Source: Tritrichomonas musculus (taxonomy: Eukaryota > Parabasalia > Tritrichomonadida > Tritrichomonadidae). Taken from it: DNA of 64,000 nt. The notes below the pieces were generated by a model, which was not told the origin of the DNA, made no database searches, and was given only the letters and a program-made list of their open reading frames with translations. Both the position numbers and the translations under genes were made by a program. The DNA is taken from NCBI GenBank assembly GCA_039105265.1, contig JAPFFF010000055.1, forward strand, positions 868,001-932,000, read 5' to 3'. Shown piece after piece: positions 9,644 to 18,100 of this stretch; within the stretch, counting starts at the first letter, position 1; each line of letters opens with the position of its first letter.

Positions 9644-11479
9644 TTATTTATAGCCACTTGGTACTCCTTCATCATGATATTGAACTCCATCTTGAATTGA
9701 CCAAGTCCAATAAGTATCAGAACAAATCCACATTTCTGGTTTACATAAATTTCTTACATTAACATCATGGGTAGGGAAAAGATAACTATTTTCTTGTTGA
9801 TGACCCCAATCAAAGATAGAATCAGCATGAAATTTTATTAAAGCTTCATGATTATCAGTATCTATACCATCGAAAACATAACCCGAATTTCCACGTTCTA
9901 ATTGGAAATTAATTCCGAAATTTGTATCATCATAATAACTATTTTTGAAATTAATATCTCCTCTAATTTGAGAGTTTTCAATTATTATGTTATTCAAAGG
10001 TTGACAAATAGATTCTAAATATTCTGGAGTTGCTTCAATTCCATCTAATTCATTTGCCATTAATTGATATTGAACAAATCTTCCATTCCAAGTATTAGCA
10101 AATTCAACTTGAGGATACAATTTCTTATCTATTATTAATCGAACATTTGCATACATTATATTTCTATATACAGTAATATCATTTGCATATCTTGGAAACA
10201 TAAATGTTAAATTTGTTGCATTTTTCAAAGGCATAGATTTAATTAAATTTATTTCATCATCTCCGACAGTTGTATCAAAAATTACTCTTGTTAATTCTTG
10301 AGATGGAATTATTAATGGTTCTTGTAAAGTTGACATCAATCCTTCAACAACAGATGGTTTTATTCCAAATCCAAACAAATTTGATCGTCCAACTGTGATT
10401 TTTATTGATTTTGGATTAACAATTAAACGATTTTCCATAACTCCACAAAAAACTTGATTCATTGTTGTATTTGATTCAGCCGTCGTACTGCTCTCATTGT
10501 AATTATTTAATTTCCAAAGTGTTGATGATGTTCCAGCAAAAACTTTGGAGACATCAACGCTATTTTTAACAATATTGACTTCAAAAGATGAAACAATCTT
10601 TCCTAATTGACCAATTTGTAAAAAACGATTTATTATTGGAACTTCAGGAGAATGATATTCAATCATTTGATAATACAATTTCTTTTTCTGACGGTCTCCA
10701 ACTTTTTGAGGAGGAACTTGACACCAAACTAAACCATCCAAAGAAAATCTTACTTCTTCTTCTATTTCACCTAATATTTGATTTGGATACAATCTCCAAG
10801 CTTGTAAAGCTAACTGATCTGTGAATGGAATGATTAACTCTAATCGAATTGGAACCCATTTTATCGTATGGTCATTTTCCCAACATAAATCAGATATTGG
10901 AATGTAGCATCCACAAACATTAGGAGATAAATTACAAACATTTTCCCATAACGTATGAGAATGAGGTGAATTTTGTTTTGATTCCTTTGAACGAATTGAA
11001 TTATATGCATAAGATTCACGAATCATTTCTGTTTGATGATAATTTTGAACCAATTTCCCATCAACATAAAATCTAGCTTCATCAATAATTTCAACAGCAT
11101 CTTTAAAACCAACAAATATTTGATTTATTTGTGCTCTATCTCGATTTGAATAAGTGGCATTGGGAGGTGATCCTTTTTGTGTAAAATAATTTAATTTCGG
11201 TAAATGCTCTGATAATCCAACTTCAAATTCAACTGTCATTTCAATAAAACTTTTTTCTATTTGAGATATTGTATGATTTGGGTGAGTTAGTTTTATTCGA
11301 GTTCTTTCGGAAAATTTTTCAATTGGAATATCATGATCATGGAAATCTTCACAATACATAGCAAAAGTATTATCACCTCCATTTTTTGCTACCAAATTTC
11401 TTAAATGTTCATTGAAAAAGTTTAATATGTCACCTTCATCGTTTCCAAAGTTTCTAAATTGAGCGTTTTGATAAGTCAT
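9644..11479 (-). CDS. Candidate major capsid-type protein, paralogue 1 (611 aa)
   Basis: I start the gene at the ATG at 11479, giving MTYQNAQFRNFGNDEGDILN. The longer frame upstream overlaps the neighbouring gene's end, whereas this start matches that of the paralogue next door exactly. The two proteins share many blocks in the same order: the N-terminus, GYHQSEMI/NYHQTEMI, MSPNV/LSPNV, IPFTDxLALQAWRLYPN, IPSQELT, NATNxTFMFP, WDGRFVQYQLMANELDG, FQLERGNS, and the C-terminal MWICSDTYWTWSIQDGVQY. Length and genomic place next to the packaging ATPase fit the double jelly-roll major capsid of Polintons. No diagnostic residue can be read, so the capsid call is an inference. Confidence 0.55.
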   Translation of the reverse strand: MTYQNAQFRNFGNDEGDILNFFNEHLRNLVAKNGGDNTFAMYCEDFHDHDIPIEKFSERTRIKLTHPNHTISQIEKSFIEMTVEFEVGLSEHLPKLNYFTQKGSPPNATYSNRDRAQINQIFVGFKDAVEIIDEARFYVDGKLVQNYHQTEMIRESYAYNSIRSKESKQNSPHSHTLWENVCNLSPNVCGCYIPISDLCWENDHTIKWVPIRLELIIPFTDQLALQAWRLYPNQILGEIEEEVRFSLDGLVWCQVPPQKVGDRQKKKLYYQMIEYHSPEVPIINRFLQIGQLGKIVSSFEVNIVKNSVDVSKVFAGTSSTLWKLNNYNESSTTAESNTTMNQVFCGVMENRLIVNPKSIKITVGRSNLFGFGIKPSVVEGLMSTLQEPLIIPSQELTRVIFDTTVGDDEINLIKSMPLKNATNLTFMFPRYANDITVYRNIMYANVRLIIDKKLYPQVEFANTWNGRFVQYQLMANELDGIEATPEYLESICQPLNNIIIENSQIRGDINFKNSYYDDTNFGINFQLERGNSGYVFDGIDTDNHEALIKFHADSIFDWGHQQENSYLFPTHDVNVRNLCKPEMWICSDTYWTWSIQDGVQYHDEGVPSGYK

Positions 11480-11510
11480 TTGTTCTTGCAAAAAAAATTT
11501 AGATCTTATC

Positions 11511-13301
11511 TTAGTCATAACCAGTTGGCCTTCCACGTGGGTAATATTGAACTCCATCTTGAATTGACCAAGTCCAATAAGTATCCGAACAAATCCACAT
11601 TTCTGGAATTGGTTCTTGTTTGGTGGCATTTACGCTCACTTTATTTGAAGTCAAATCAATATCTGGAAAGAGATATGCATTCTCTTTATCCGAAGAAATC
11701 AAATTTCCTTTAAATTCAATTGATACTGCTTGATTTCCTGAATCAACACCATCGAAAACAAAACCCGAATTTCCACGTTCTAATTGGAAATTGATTCCAA
11801 AACTTGTGTTATCAAATGGACATAATAAAAATCTTTCTTTTTCTTTTGGATCTCCAGTGACAGTCATATGTTTTGGATAAACATTATTGATTGGTTTTGA
11901 GATTGATTCAACCAATTCATCTGTTGGTTCAATATTTCCATCTAATTCATTTGCCATTAATTGATATTGAACAAATCTTCCATCCCAAGTATTATCAAAA
12001 TAAGTTTCTGGATATTTCTTTTTATTGACTGATAACCAACATTGCTCTAACATAACATTTTGATAAACAGTACAATGAGTAGTTTTTGCTGGAAACATCA
12101 TTGTTATATTTGTTGCATTCTTTAATGGAACAGATTTTGAAATATCGATCCGTCCTCCCGTTACCCTCATATCAAATTGATATTTGGTTAATTCTTGTGA
12201 AGGAATGATGATTGGTTCTTGTAATGTTGTCATTAATGATTCAATTACATCAGGTTTGACTCCAAATCCACTGCAATTCGATCGACATTTGACAATGCGA
12301 ACGTCATCATTTGCGATTTCGAGCTTATTCATTTGTACAACCCACCAATTTGATGTGAGAGCATTTTTATCAGTGACAAGAGAGGACAAACAATGATAAG
12401 CTATAGGTAATTTACCGAAATTCACAATTGTTGAGTTCTCATTCGTTTGTTCTTCAATATTTTTGACCGTTATGATTTCATCTTGGTATTGTGAAAAGCG
12501 ATTGAAAAGAGGTAAAATTGGCGCGTCATATTCTTTTTGTCCTTTATCAACCCATCCCCAAAATCTTTTGATTTCACCAACATTTTTCGGTTGAAGTTGA
12601 CACCAAACAAGAGCATCAAGAGAAAATTTGACTTCTATTTCAACTTCACCTAAAATTCGATTTGGATACAATCTCCAAGCTTGTAAAGCTAATAAATCAG
12701 TGAATGGGATATTCAATTCCATATGAACAGGAACCGATTTTCCGGTTGTAAAAGCAATGAGAGGAACATAAACACCGGCAACATTTGGACTCATACAATT
12801 GACACTTTCCCATAATGAATGAGCATGAGCTGCATTATTTTTGGAATCTTTTGGTCGAATTGAATTATATGCAAAAGTTTCTTTAATCATTTCACTTTGA
12901 TGATAACCACTAATTAATTTTCCATCAACCCAAAATTGTAATTCAGATATAATTTCTGCTGCATTTTTGAAACCAATAAAGATATAATTTAGATGTGGAC
13001 AAGGGTTTAAACTATTATCATTGGCGTAAGGTGTTTTCAATTTTAGTTTCAATTCTAAATCTAATTTGATAAAACCTTTTTCTATTTGGGAGATTGTATG
13101 ACCAGAATGAGTTAATCTTATTTTTGTTTTTGTACCAATTGGAATAGGTTCATCTTTGTCATGACATAATTCCTCAACAATTGAAAAAGTATTATCTCCT
13201 CCATTCTTTTGTACTAATGTCCTCAAATGATTATTGAAAAAGTTTAATATGTCACCTTCATCATTTCCTGAATTCTTAAATTGTGCGTTTTGATATGTCA
13301 T
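11511..13301 (-). CDS. Candidate major capsid-type protein, paralogue 2 (596 aa)
   Basis: This tandem paralogue of the preceding gene starts at an ATG (MTYQNAQFKNSGNDEGDILN) and ends 31 bases before it. It shares the same ordered blocks, including IPFTDLLALQAWRLYPN, WDGRFVQYQLMANELDG, FQLERGNSGFVFDG and the WICSDTYWTWSIQDGVQY end. The regions between blocks differ markedly, so the duplication is not recent. Two capsid-like proteins could form different capsomers, or one could be a minor component. It faces a small plus-strand amphipathic-protein gene across 76 bases. Confidence 0.55.
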   Translation of the reverse strand: MTYQNAQFKNSGNDEGDILNFFNNHLRTLVQKNGGDNTFSIVEELCHDKDEPIPIGTKTKIRLTHSGHTISQIEKGFIKLDLELKLKLKTPYANDNSLNPCPHLNYIFIGFKNAAEIISELQFWVDGKLISGYHQSEMIKETFAYNSIRPKDSKNNAAHAHSLWESVNCMSPNVAGVYVPLIAFTTGKSVPVHMELNIPFTDLLALQAWRLYPNRILGEVEIEVKFSLDALVWCQLQPKNVGEIKRFWGWVDKGQKEYDAPILPLFNRFSQYQDEIITVKNIEEQTNENSTIVNFGKLPIAYHCLSSLVTDKNALTSNWWVVQMNKLEIANDDVRIVKCRSNCSGFGVKPDVIESLMTTLQEPIIIPSQELTKYQFDMRVTGGRIDISKSVPLKNATNITMMFPAKTTHCTVYQNVMLEQCWLSVNKKKYPETYFDNTWDGRFVQYQLMANELDGNIEPTDELVESISKPINNVYPKHMTVTGDPKEKERFLLCPFDNTSFGINFQLERGNSGFVFDGVDSGNQAVSIEFKGNLISSDKENAYLFPDIDLTSNKVSVNATKQEPIPEMWICSDTYWTWSIQDGVQYYPRGRPTGYD

Positions 13302-13377
13302 CTGTTTTTATGAAGAATTTAAAAAATTCGAAAAGCCAATTTTTTTCAAAGATGAAAAATAGACGAAATTAAAAAAG

Positions 13378-13644
13378 ATGGCTTTTGGAACATGGATTAA
13401 AAGAATCGGAACCAATATTGCAAACTTTGCAAAGAAAAATGGACCTAAAATTTTACAATTTGCATCAGATTACGTTGCACCAGCCATAGAAAAATTAGGA
13501 GGAACTGTTGGAGGAACTGCTGGAACTATTTTGGGTGGTGTTGGCAAAGGAATTCGAGCAGTGAATGATCGTGTTCAATCTTGGAATGCAACAGGAAAAG
13601 ATAAATTCTTACAACCTGCGTATGATAAAGAACCTGGTGACTAA
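13378..13644 (+). CDS. Small amphipathic glycine-rich protein of the element (88 aa)
   Basis: The protein begins MAFGTWIKRIGTNIANFAKK, an amphipathic basic helix. It continues with LGGTVGGTAGTILGGVGKGI, a hydrophobic glycine-rich segment, and ends with an acidic tail. Small basic amphipathic proteins beside capsid genes in adenovirus- and Polinton-type viruses are often internal capsid or membrane-acting proteins, so that role is possible here. The gene is read on the plus strand, divergent from the capsid paralogue, and its stop overlaps the end of a minus-strand small gene by four bases. Confidence 0.6.
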   Translation: MAFGTWIKRIGTNIANFAKKNGPKILQFASDYVAPAIEKLGGTVGGTAGTILGGVGKGIRAVNDRVQSWNATGKDKFLQPAYDKEPGD

Positions 13645-13772
13645 GAATACATTCGCCTTCTTACTTCTTCATCTATTGGTGGATCATCAGGAGGGAAAAG
13701 TTTTATCACTCTTAATAATGTGTTCACTAATTCAATTAAAACAAGCGTTCCTAAGAGAATTTCAATCAGCAT
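13641..13772 (-). CDS. Small single-pass membrane protein (43 aa)
   Basis: A minus-strand ATG at 13772 opens a 43-codon frame. The first 25 residues (LIEILLGTLVLIELVNTLLR) form one likely membrane helix, followed by IKLFPPDDPPIDEE and a basic end VRRRMYS. It fills the gap between the 88-aa gene and the 100-aa gene and converges on the 88-aa gene with a four-base overlap. The clear one-helix layout and tight packing make it more credible than a random frame of this size. Confidence 0.55.
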   Translation of the reverse strand: MLIEILLGTLVLIELVNTLLRVIKLFPPDDPPIDEEVRRRMYS

Positions 13773-13824
13773 ATTGTTTTAAATAGTTTCAAAAATGTTT
13801 AAATAAATTTTATTTTTTTTTAAA

Positions 13825-14127
13825 ATGGAATTGAAAATTATTGAACCAATTCAAAATTATTTAAAAGAGTTTAACACAACGGATGAGTTTAATTTATTCT
13901 ATTCTAAGAACAAAGAACAACTAGATTCAGAAACAACACATAAACTAAACAAAAAGTATCATATTCAAGGTTATCGTATAACCAAAATCAAAGGTGAATT
14001 AATGTTAAAGAAGGTCAATGAAGAAGAAGAAAAAGACGATTCAGAAATTTTGAAGATAAAAGATGATATTGCAAAAATTAAAATTACTTTGAATGATGTT
14101 ATAAATTTTATTAACTCTAAGACCTAA
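13825..14127 (+). CDS. Hypothetical acidic protein of the element (100 aa)
   Basis: The frame starts at ATG after a T-rich tract. The product has an N-terminal globular part (IIEPIQNYLKEFNTTDEFNL), a Lys-rich middle, and an acidic hinge EEEEKDDSE. A short C-terminal helix (IAKIKITLNDVINFIN) looks like an oligomerisation segment. I do not recognise a family. Its 3' end overlaps the end of the minus-strand ATPase gene by eleven bases. Confidence 0.55.
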   Translation: MELKIIEPIQNYLKEFNTTDEFNLFYSKNKEQLDSETTHKLNKKYHIQGYRITKIKGELMLKKVNEEEEKDDSEILKIKDDIAKIKITLNDVINFINSKT

Positions 14128-14980
14128 TATATGTATCACCACCTGAAGAACATTGAATAACAATCATTGGATGTTCATCAGGATGTTCATGTTTCATTTC
14201 ATTTAATTGTTGAAATGCATCAAAAAAGTCTTCAAAATCTAAATTACTAGCAGCTTGAGAATAAATGTAACGTAATTGTTGTTTATTAAAACCAGGTAAT
14301 AAATATAATGTACTTATTTCATTTTTAATATGTGGTTTTAACCCTTTCCAACCTTGAACTAATAAGAAATAAGACATATTTGTATGACGACATCTACGTA
14401 ATAATTGACTAAAAAATGATTCTTCAGATGAGAATAATTTTGAATTAGAAATATCATCAAATAATACAATTGAATGTAAATATTCTCTATCAAAATCTTC
14501 AACAAATAAAACATTAAATAAATCATCGAGTTGTTCTTGTTTAATTTTATTTTTTGTTCTTTCTCTTCGAATTTTGTAATATAAACTTTTTGCTGCTAAT
14601 AATTCATCGATACATTTTTCAGCATCTTTTTCACTAACCACTACTGTTGGCATTTGTAATAATGGTTTCAATGATAACCAACTTTTATCGTTCTCTTCAC
14701 CATCTTTTGTAACATAAACTAATAAATGATGAGTATTAAGTATTGAAATTTTAATTATTTCTTCTAATGCTGTAACTGTTTTTCCCATACTTTGTTTACC
14801 TACAATAACATTAACAGAATTATATTTAGCAACAATATCTTCATGAATTGGAGCAATTAAAGAATCATTTTTTGGACTCAAATTTGATTTTAACCTTGCT
14901 TTTATTTTTGATCTAATGTTTTCTTTTGCAAAATTAACTTCTTCTTCTTCGCTATCACTGAAATAATCACTGTCACTCAT
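14117..14980 (-). CDS. A32-like genome-packaging ATPase of the element
   Basis: The 287-aa protein has a Walker A P-loop GKQSMGKT at residues 61-68 and a Walker B strand VLFDD at about 172-176. After it come an arginine-rich helix (QLLRRCRHTNMSYFLLVQ) and a sensor-like strand. This order is typical of the FtsK-HerA/A32 packaging ATPases found in Polintons, poxviruses and relatives, which drive DNA into capsids. The first 45 residues are acidic and then basic and look like a flexible leader. The clear ATG at 14980 is preceded by an A/T-rich stretch. This is the most certain functional call in the element and the main reason to regard it as virus-derived. Confidence 0.8.
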   Translation of the reverse strand: MSDSDYFSDSEEEEVNFAKENIRSKIKARLKSNLSPKNDSLIAPIHEDIVAKYNSVNVIVGKQSMGKTVTALEEIIKISILNTHHLLVYVTKDGEENDKSWLSLKPLLQMPTVVVSEKDAEKCIDELLAAKSLYYKIRRERTKNKIKQEQLDDLFNVLFVEDFDREYLHSIVLFDDISNSKLFSSEESFFSQLLRRCRHTNMSYFLLVQGWKGLKPHIKNEISTLYLLPGFNKQQLRYIYSQAASNLDFEDFFDAFQQLNEMKHEHPDEHPMIVIQCSSGGDTYIRS

Positions 14981-15026
14981 ATTTTTTAAATTCCGACTAA
15001 ATTATGTAAAAAAAAGTAATAAAAAT

Positions 15027-15500
15027 TTACTCTTCAGTAATTTCTTCTTCTCCATCATCATCATCATCAAATTCACTTGATGCTTGTTGAATTGCAGCTA
15101 CTAATAATTGTTCAATATCTTCTTCAAAATGTTGTCTATCGTCTTTTGGTCCAGTTTTCAATTTTTCAATTAAACCGTCAACAATTTTATGATAATCTTC
15201 TTGAGTTGTTTTATTTCCACGATATCTTCTTTGTTCTTCTTCTGTTGTTAAACCATATTCTTGATAAAGTGGTTGTAAAACTAATTGATTCCAAACAATT
15301 GGATAAGCTTTACATAATAATCTCATTTTGTCAACTGGAATTAAATCAACATAATTTGTTTCTGCTAAAGCTTTTTCAGTAACTCTTCCCATAACATATT
15401 TCTTAAATTTATTTAATGCTGATAATTTTCTTGGTTTCTTTTCTGGTTTCTTGAATTCCTGTAACAACTTTCTTAATTCTGTTATCTCTGCGTTACTCAT
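15027..15500 (-). CDS. Hypothetical protein with acidic tail (157 aa)
   Basis: It starts at a clear ATG (15500) six bases from a copy of the T-rich upstream motif. The N-terminus is helical and basic (KKPEKKPRKLSALNKFKKYV), a globular middle follows (DKMRLLCKAYPIVWNQLVLQ), and the end is strongly acidic (SSEFDDDDDGEEEITEE). No family is recognised. It sits between the ATPase and the 572-aa low-complexity gene on the same strand. Confidence 0.55.
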   Translation of the reverse strand: MSNAEITELRKLLQEFKKPEKKPRKLSALNKFKKYVMGRVTEKALAETNYVDLIPVDKMRLLCKAYPIVWNQLVLQPLYQEYGLTTEEEQRRYRGNKTTQEDYHKIVDGLIEKLKTGPKDDRQHFEEDIEQLLVAAIQQASSEFDDDDDGEEEITEE

Positions 15501-15505
15501 GATTT

Positions 15506-15516
15506 TTGAATAAAAA
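15506..15516 (-). promoter_or_regulatory. Shared T-rich upstream motif (copy 2)
   Basis: Minus-strand TTTTTATTCAA lies just before the ATG of the 157-aa gene, inside a longer T-rich run. It matches the motif before the 161-aa and 3280-aa genes. Candidate only. Confidence 0.35.
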
Positions 15517-15537
15517 TAAAAATCAAAGAAGATAAAT

Positions 15538-17256
15538 TTAAAGCTTTGAATTCAGAAACTTCATTAATTGAGGATTATTTGAAATAACACTTGGAGTTTC
15601 AGATGTGATAATAGGTTTTACAGGATCAATAATAGGTTTTACAGGATCAATAATAGGTTTTACAGGTGTTGTTTTTGATAGATCGAGTTTGTCGATTGTA
15701 CTTTTTTCATCAATTATTTTTGGTTTTGTTTTCGCTTCAATATCAATATCAAATTTATTTTTTGGTTCTTTCTTCTTCTTTTTCAAAAGTTTACTTCTTT
15801 CTGATTTTTGTTTCTTCAAATTCTTATTTCCTTTGGCTTTTGTATTAATTGTTGGTTTCTTTGGTTTAACTTCCTCAACATCATCATCATCATCATTATC
15901 AATCTTTTCCTCAATTTTTGTTTCAATTGGTTTCTGTTTTTGAGCCAATACTTTGAATCGTAATGGTGCATTTTTCCGACCTCTTCTTGGTAAAATTTGA
16001 GTCATTGATTTTGTTTGAATTACTTCTGGTTCGTCAACTTTTGTTGGTAATAAGTTAATTTTCTTTCCTGGTTCAATTTTTGTCATTGTCATTGGTTTTT
16101 CAGATATTGGACTTACTAATGGTTTCTTTTCTATTGGTGTTTCTTTCTCTTCTGTCATTGTTGTTTTAGATGAAAATAAATTATTTATATTTGAATTTGT
16201 TTGATATGGAACAACAGGTTTAGGAGGAAGATTTTCATTGAATTGAGACATTATTGATGGTCTCCCACTTAATTTATTTTTCTTTTGTTGTTCTAACAAT
16301 AATTGGCGTATTGATACATTACCTTTCGAACTTTGTTGAATTAAACTTGTAATTCCACCTTCATAACGTTTAGCCCAAACATTCTCTTCTTTCTTTTCTG
16401 AATCATCATTAATTGTTAAATCTGTATTTGTGGTTGTTGGTGTTGTTGTTGTGGTTGTTGGTGTTGTATTTGTTGTTGCGGGCTTATTGAATGGATTTGT
16501 ATACCCAGTATTTCTTAATGCACCACCAATTGTATTACCATTATTTTGATTTTGTTGTCTTTCTTTTTCTTGAGCTTCATTTATCATATTTTGAATTTCA
16601 TGTAATGCAGTTTCAGTATCTTGATTCTTAAATCTTTCAAATCCAATTTCAGTCATATTTATTTTTCGACGATACGAATTCAAATCTTTTAATTTCTCTT
16701 CGACTTTCTTTTTATGTTCTTTCTCTTTATCATCTTTTGCTTTCTCATCATCCCATTGTTTCTTTGCTTCATTCTCTTTTTGTTGCAAAAGAATGATACT
16801 TGGTTCCAAATTATTCAATGGTTTATCTTTATAATCATCATATTTTAAGAGAGTATTTTCTTTCTTATAATTTGTTTTCAGATCTCGATAATATTTATTC
16901 GTCTTTGCAATATAGCGATTTAATTTCAAATATCTTTCTAAATCATCCAATGACGGATATAATTCAGCTAACTTTTCATATGTTTCAGAACTATCGTCGA
17001 TATGTTTATGATATTCTTCTAATAGATTCTTGAAATATTCTTTCTTTTCCTTTTTAACTTGTTCTTTATATTTTACATATGCATTTCGAATATCATCTAC
17101 TTTCACTTTTTTCTCTGGTCTTTTTGCTATTTCTGGTTCAATATAAGTTTTATGAACATATGTCACATCTTCCGTTTTCATCGTTCCTAATTTCTTTTGA
17201 AGTGTATTATGGTCATCTAATAATGGAATAAATGCAATACTTTCTAATACATACAT
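15538..17256 (-). CDS. Charged low-complexity coiled-coil protein of the element (572 aa)
   Basis: I start at the first ATG (17256), which gives MYVLESIAFIPLLDDHNTLQ; a frame nine codons longer lacks an ATG. The N-terminal third is helical, charged and Tyr-rich. The middle is Asn/Thr-rich linker (TTTTTPTTTNT). The C-terminal half is Lys/Glu/Pro-rich and ends with three copies of a DPVKPII word followed by a hydrophobic-charged tail. It could be a scaffold or core protein, but no domain supports a name. Its promoter would lie in the repeat-rich gap upstream. Confidence 0.55.
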   Translation of the reverse strand: MYVLESIAFIPLLDDHNTLQKKLGTMKTEDVTYVHKTYIEPEIAKRPEKKVKVDDIRNAYVKYKEQVKKEKKEYFKNLLEEYHKHIDDSSETYEKLAELYPSLDDLERYLKLNRYIAKTNKYYRDLKTNYKKENTLLKYDDYKDKPLNNLEPSIILLQQKENEAKKQWDDEKAKDDKEKEHKKKVEEKLKDLNSYRRKINMTEIGFERFKNQDTETALHEIQNMINEAQEKERQQNQNNGNTIGGALRNTGYTNPFNKPATTNTTPTTTTTTPTTTNTDLTINDDSEKKEENVWAKRYEGGITSLIQQSSKGNVSIRQLLLEQQKKNKLSGRPSIMSQFNENLPPKPVVPYQTNSNINNLFSSKTTMTEEKETPIEKKPLVSPISEKPMTMTKIEPGKKINLLPTKVDEPEVIQTKSMTQILPRRGRKNAPLRFKVLAQKQKPIETKIEEKIDNDDDDDVEEVKPKKPTINTKAKGNKNLKKQKSERSKLLKKKKKEPKNKFDIDIEAKTKPKIIDEKSTIDKLDLSKTTPVKPIIDPVKPIIDPVKPIITSETPSVISNNPQLMKFLNSKL

Positions 17257-17283
17257 CCAATCAATAGAGCTGTGCGTATTCAA

Positions 17284-18100
17284 CCCACTTATTATTGAAA
17301 AAGTTTGTTATATTACGAAAAAGTTTGTTATAATGAATAAATATTTATTCGAATAAATATCATTTATATTAGAATAAATATTTTTTTATAGAAAAAGTGA
17401 CTTTTTCATAATAAAAATTTGTTTTATGATAAAAAATACTTATTCGGAAAAACAGACTTATTCGGAAATTAATTTCAAAACTTTTTGAATTAAGACGTTA
17501 AGATAATATCAAAGACGTTAAAATAACTAAAACTTCATTTTTTAATTTGTTTTTTTTCACAATTCGAAGCTTTAATCAATATATTATAAATTGAACAAAC
17601 TTCTATTAACGCAAGTCTATCAAATCGCGTAGTTGACGAAAAAATTTTGAATATTATTGCAAATATTCTTTATTTTTATATCTTTGCATTTTACTCGAAA
17701 AAATGATTAATATTATTAATATGTATTACCTTTTTATTAACATAATTCTTTCAAATCGCGTAGTTGACAAAAAATTTTGATTATTATTGCAAATATTCTT
17801 TATTTTTATATCTTTGCATTTTACTCGAAAAAATGATTAATATTATTAATATGTATTACCTTTTTATTAACATAATTCTTTCAAATCGCGTACTTGACAA
17901 AAAATTTTGATTATTATTGCAAATATTCTTTATTTTTATATCTTTGCATTTTACTCGAAAAAATGATTAATATTATTAATATGTATCTACTTTTTCAGAG
18001 AATTAGATATTTATAAATTTCTATATATATATATCATGTTTAAATAAATAATTTTTTGGAAAATAACATATGTTTTCTTGAATAAGTAATTTTATTTAAA
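17284..18100. repeat. Repeat-rich non-coding gap inside the element
   Basis: About 800 bases without a gene. The word GAAAAAGT and its relatives recur on both sides (for example twice as GAAAAAGTTTGTTAT near 17299 and 17318, again near 17391 and near 18175). A 35-bp direct repeat built on CTTATTCGGAA lies at about 17438-17472 and again at 18127-18160, inside the 3' end of the giant ORF. Between them is a tandem array. Short palindromes such as AATAAATATTTATT also occur. It could be a regulatory region, an origin-like region or an old junction. Confidence 0.6.
17603..17986. repeat. 130-bp tandem repeat, three copies
   Basis: Three near-identical units follow one another. The word TCAAATCGCG occurs at 17620, 17751 and 17881, and AAATATTCTT at 17661, 17791 and 17921, so the period is 130-131 bp. 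The units differ at only a few positions, showing recent duplication or homogenisation. Confidence 0.9.

Noticed and set aside
13565-13786. Plus-strand 73-codon frame overlapping the 88-aa gene
   Set aside because: It is out of frame with the 88-aa gene and has no ATG-based support; the minus-strand 43-aa frame explains the gap better.
15605-15943. Plus-strand hydrophobic frame with IIGFTGS repeats
   Set aside because: It is the antisense of the DPVKPII repeats and charged tail of the 572-aa gene.
17603-17986. CRISPR-like array
   Set aside because: Only three units, 130 bp long, directly adjacent and without unique spacers, in a eukaryotic setting: a plain tandem repeat.
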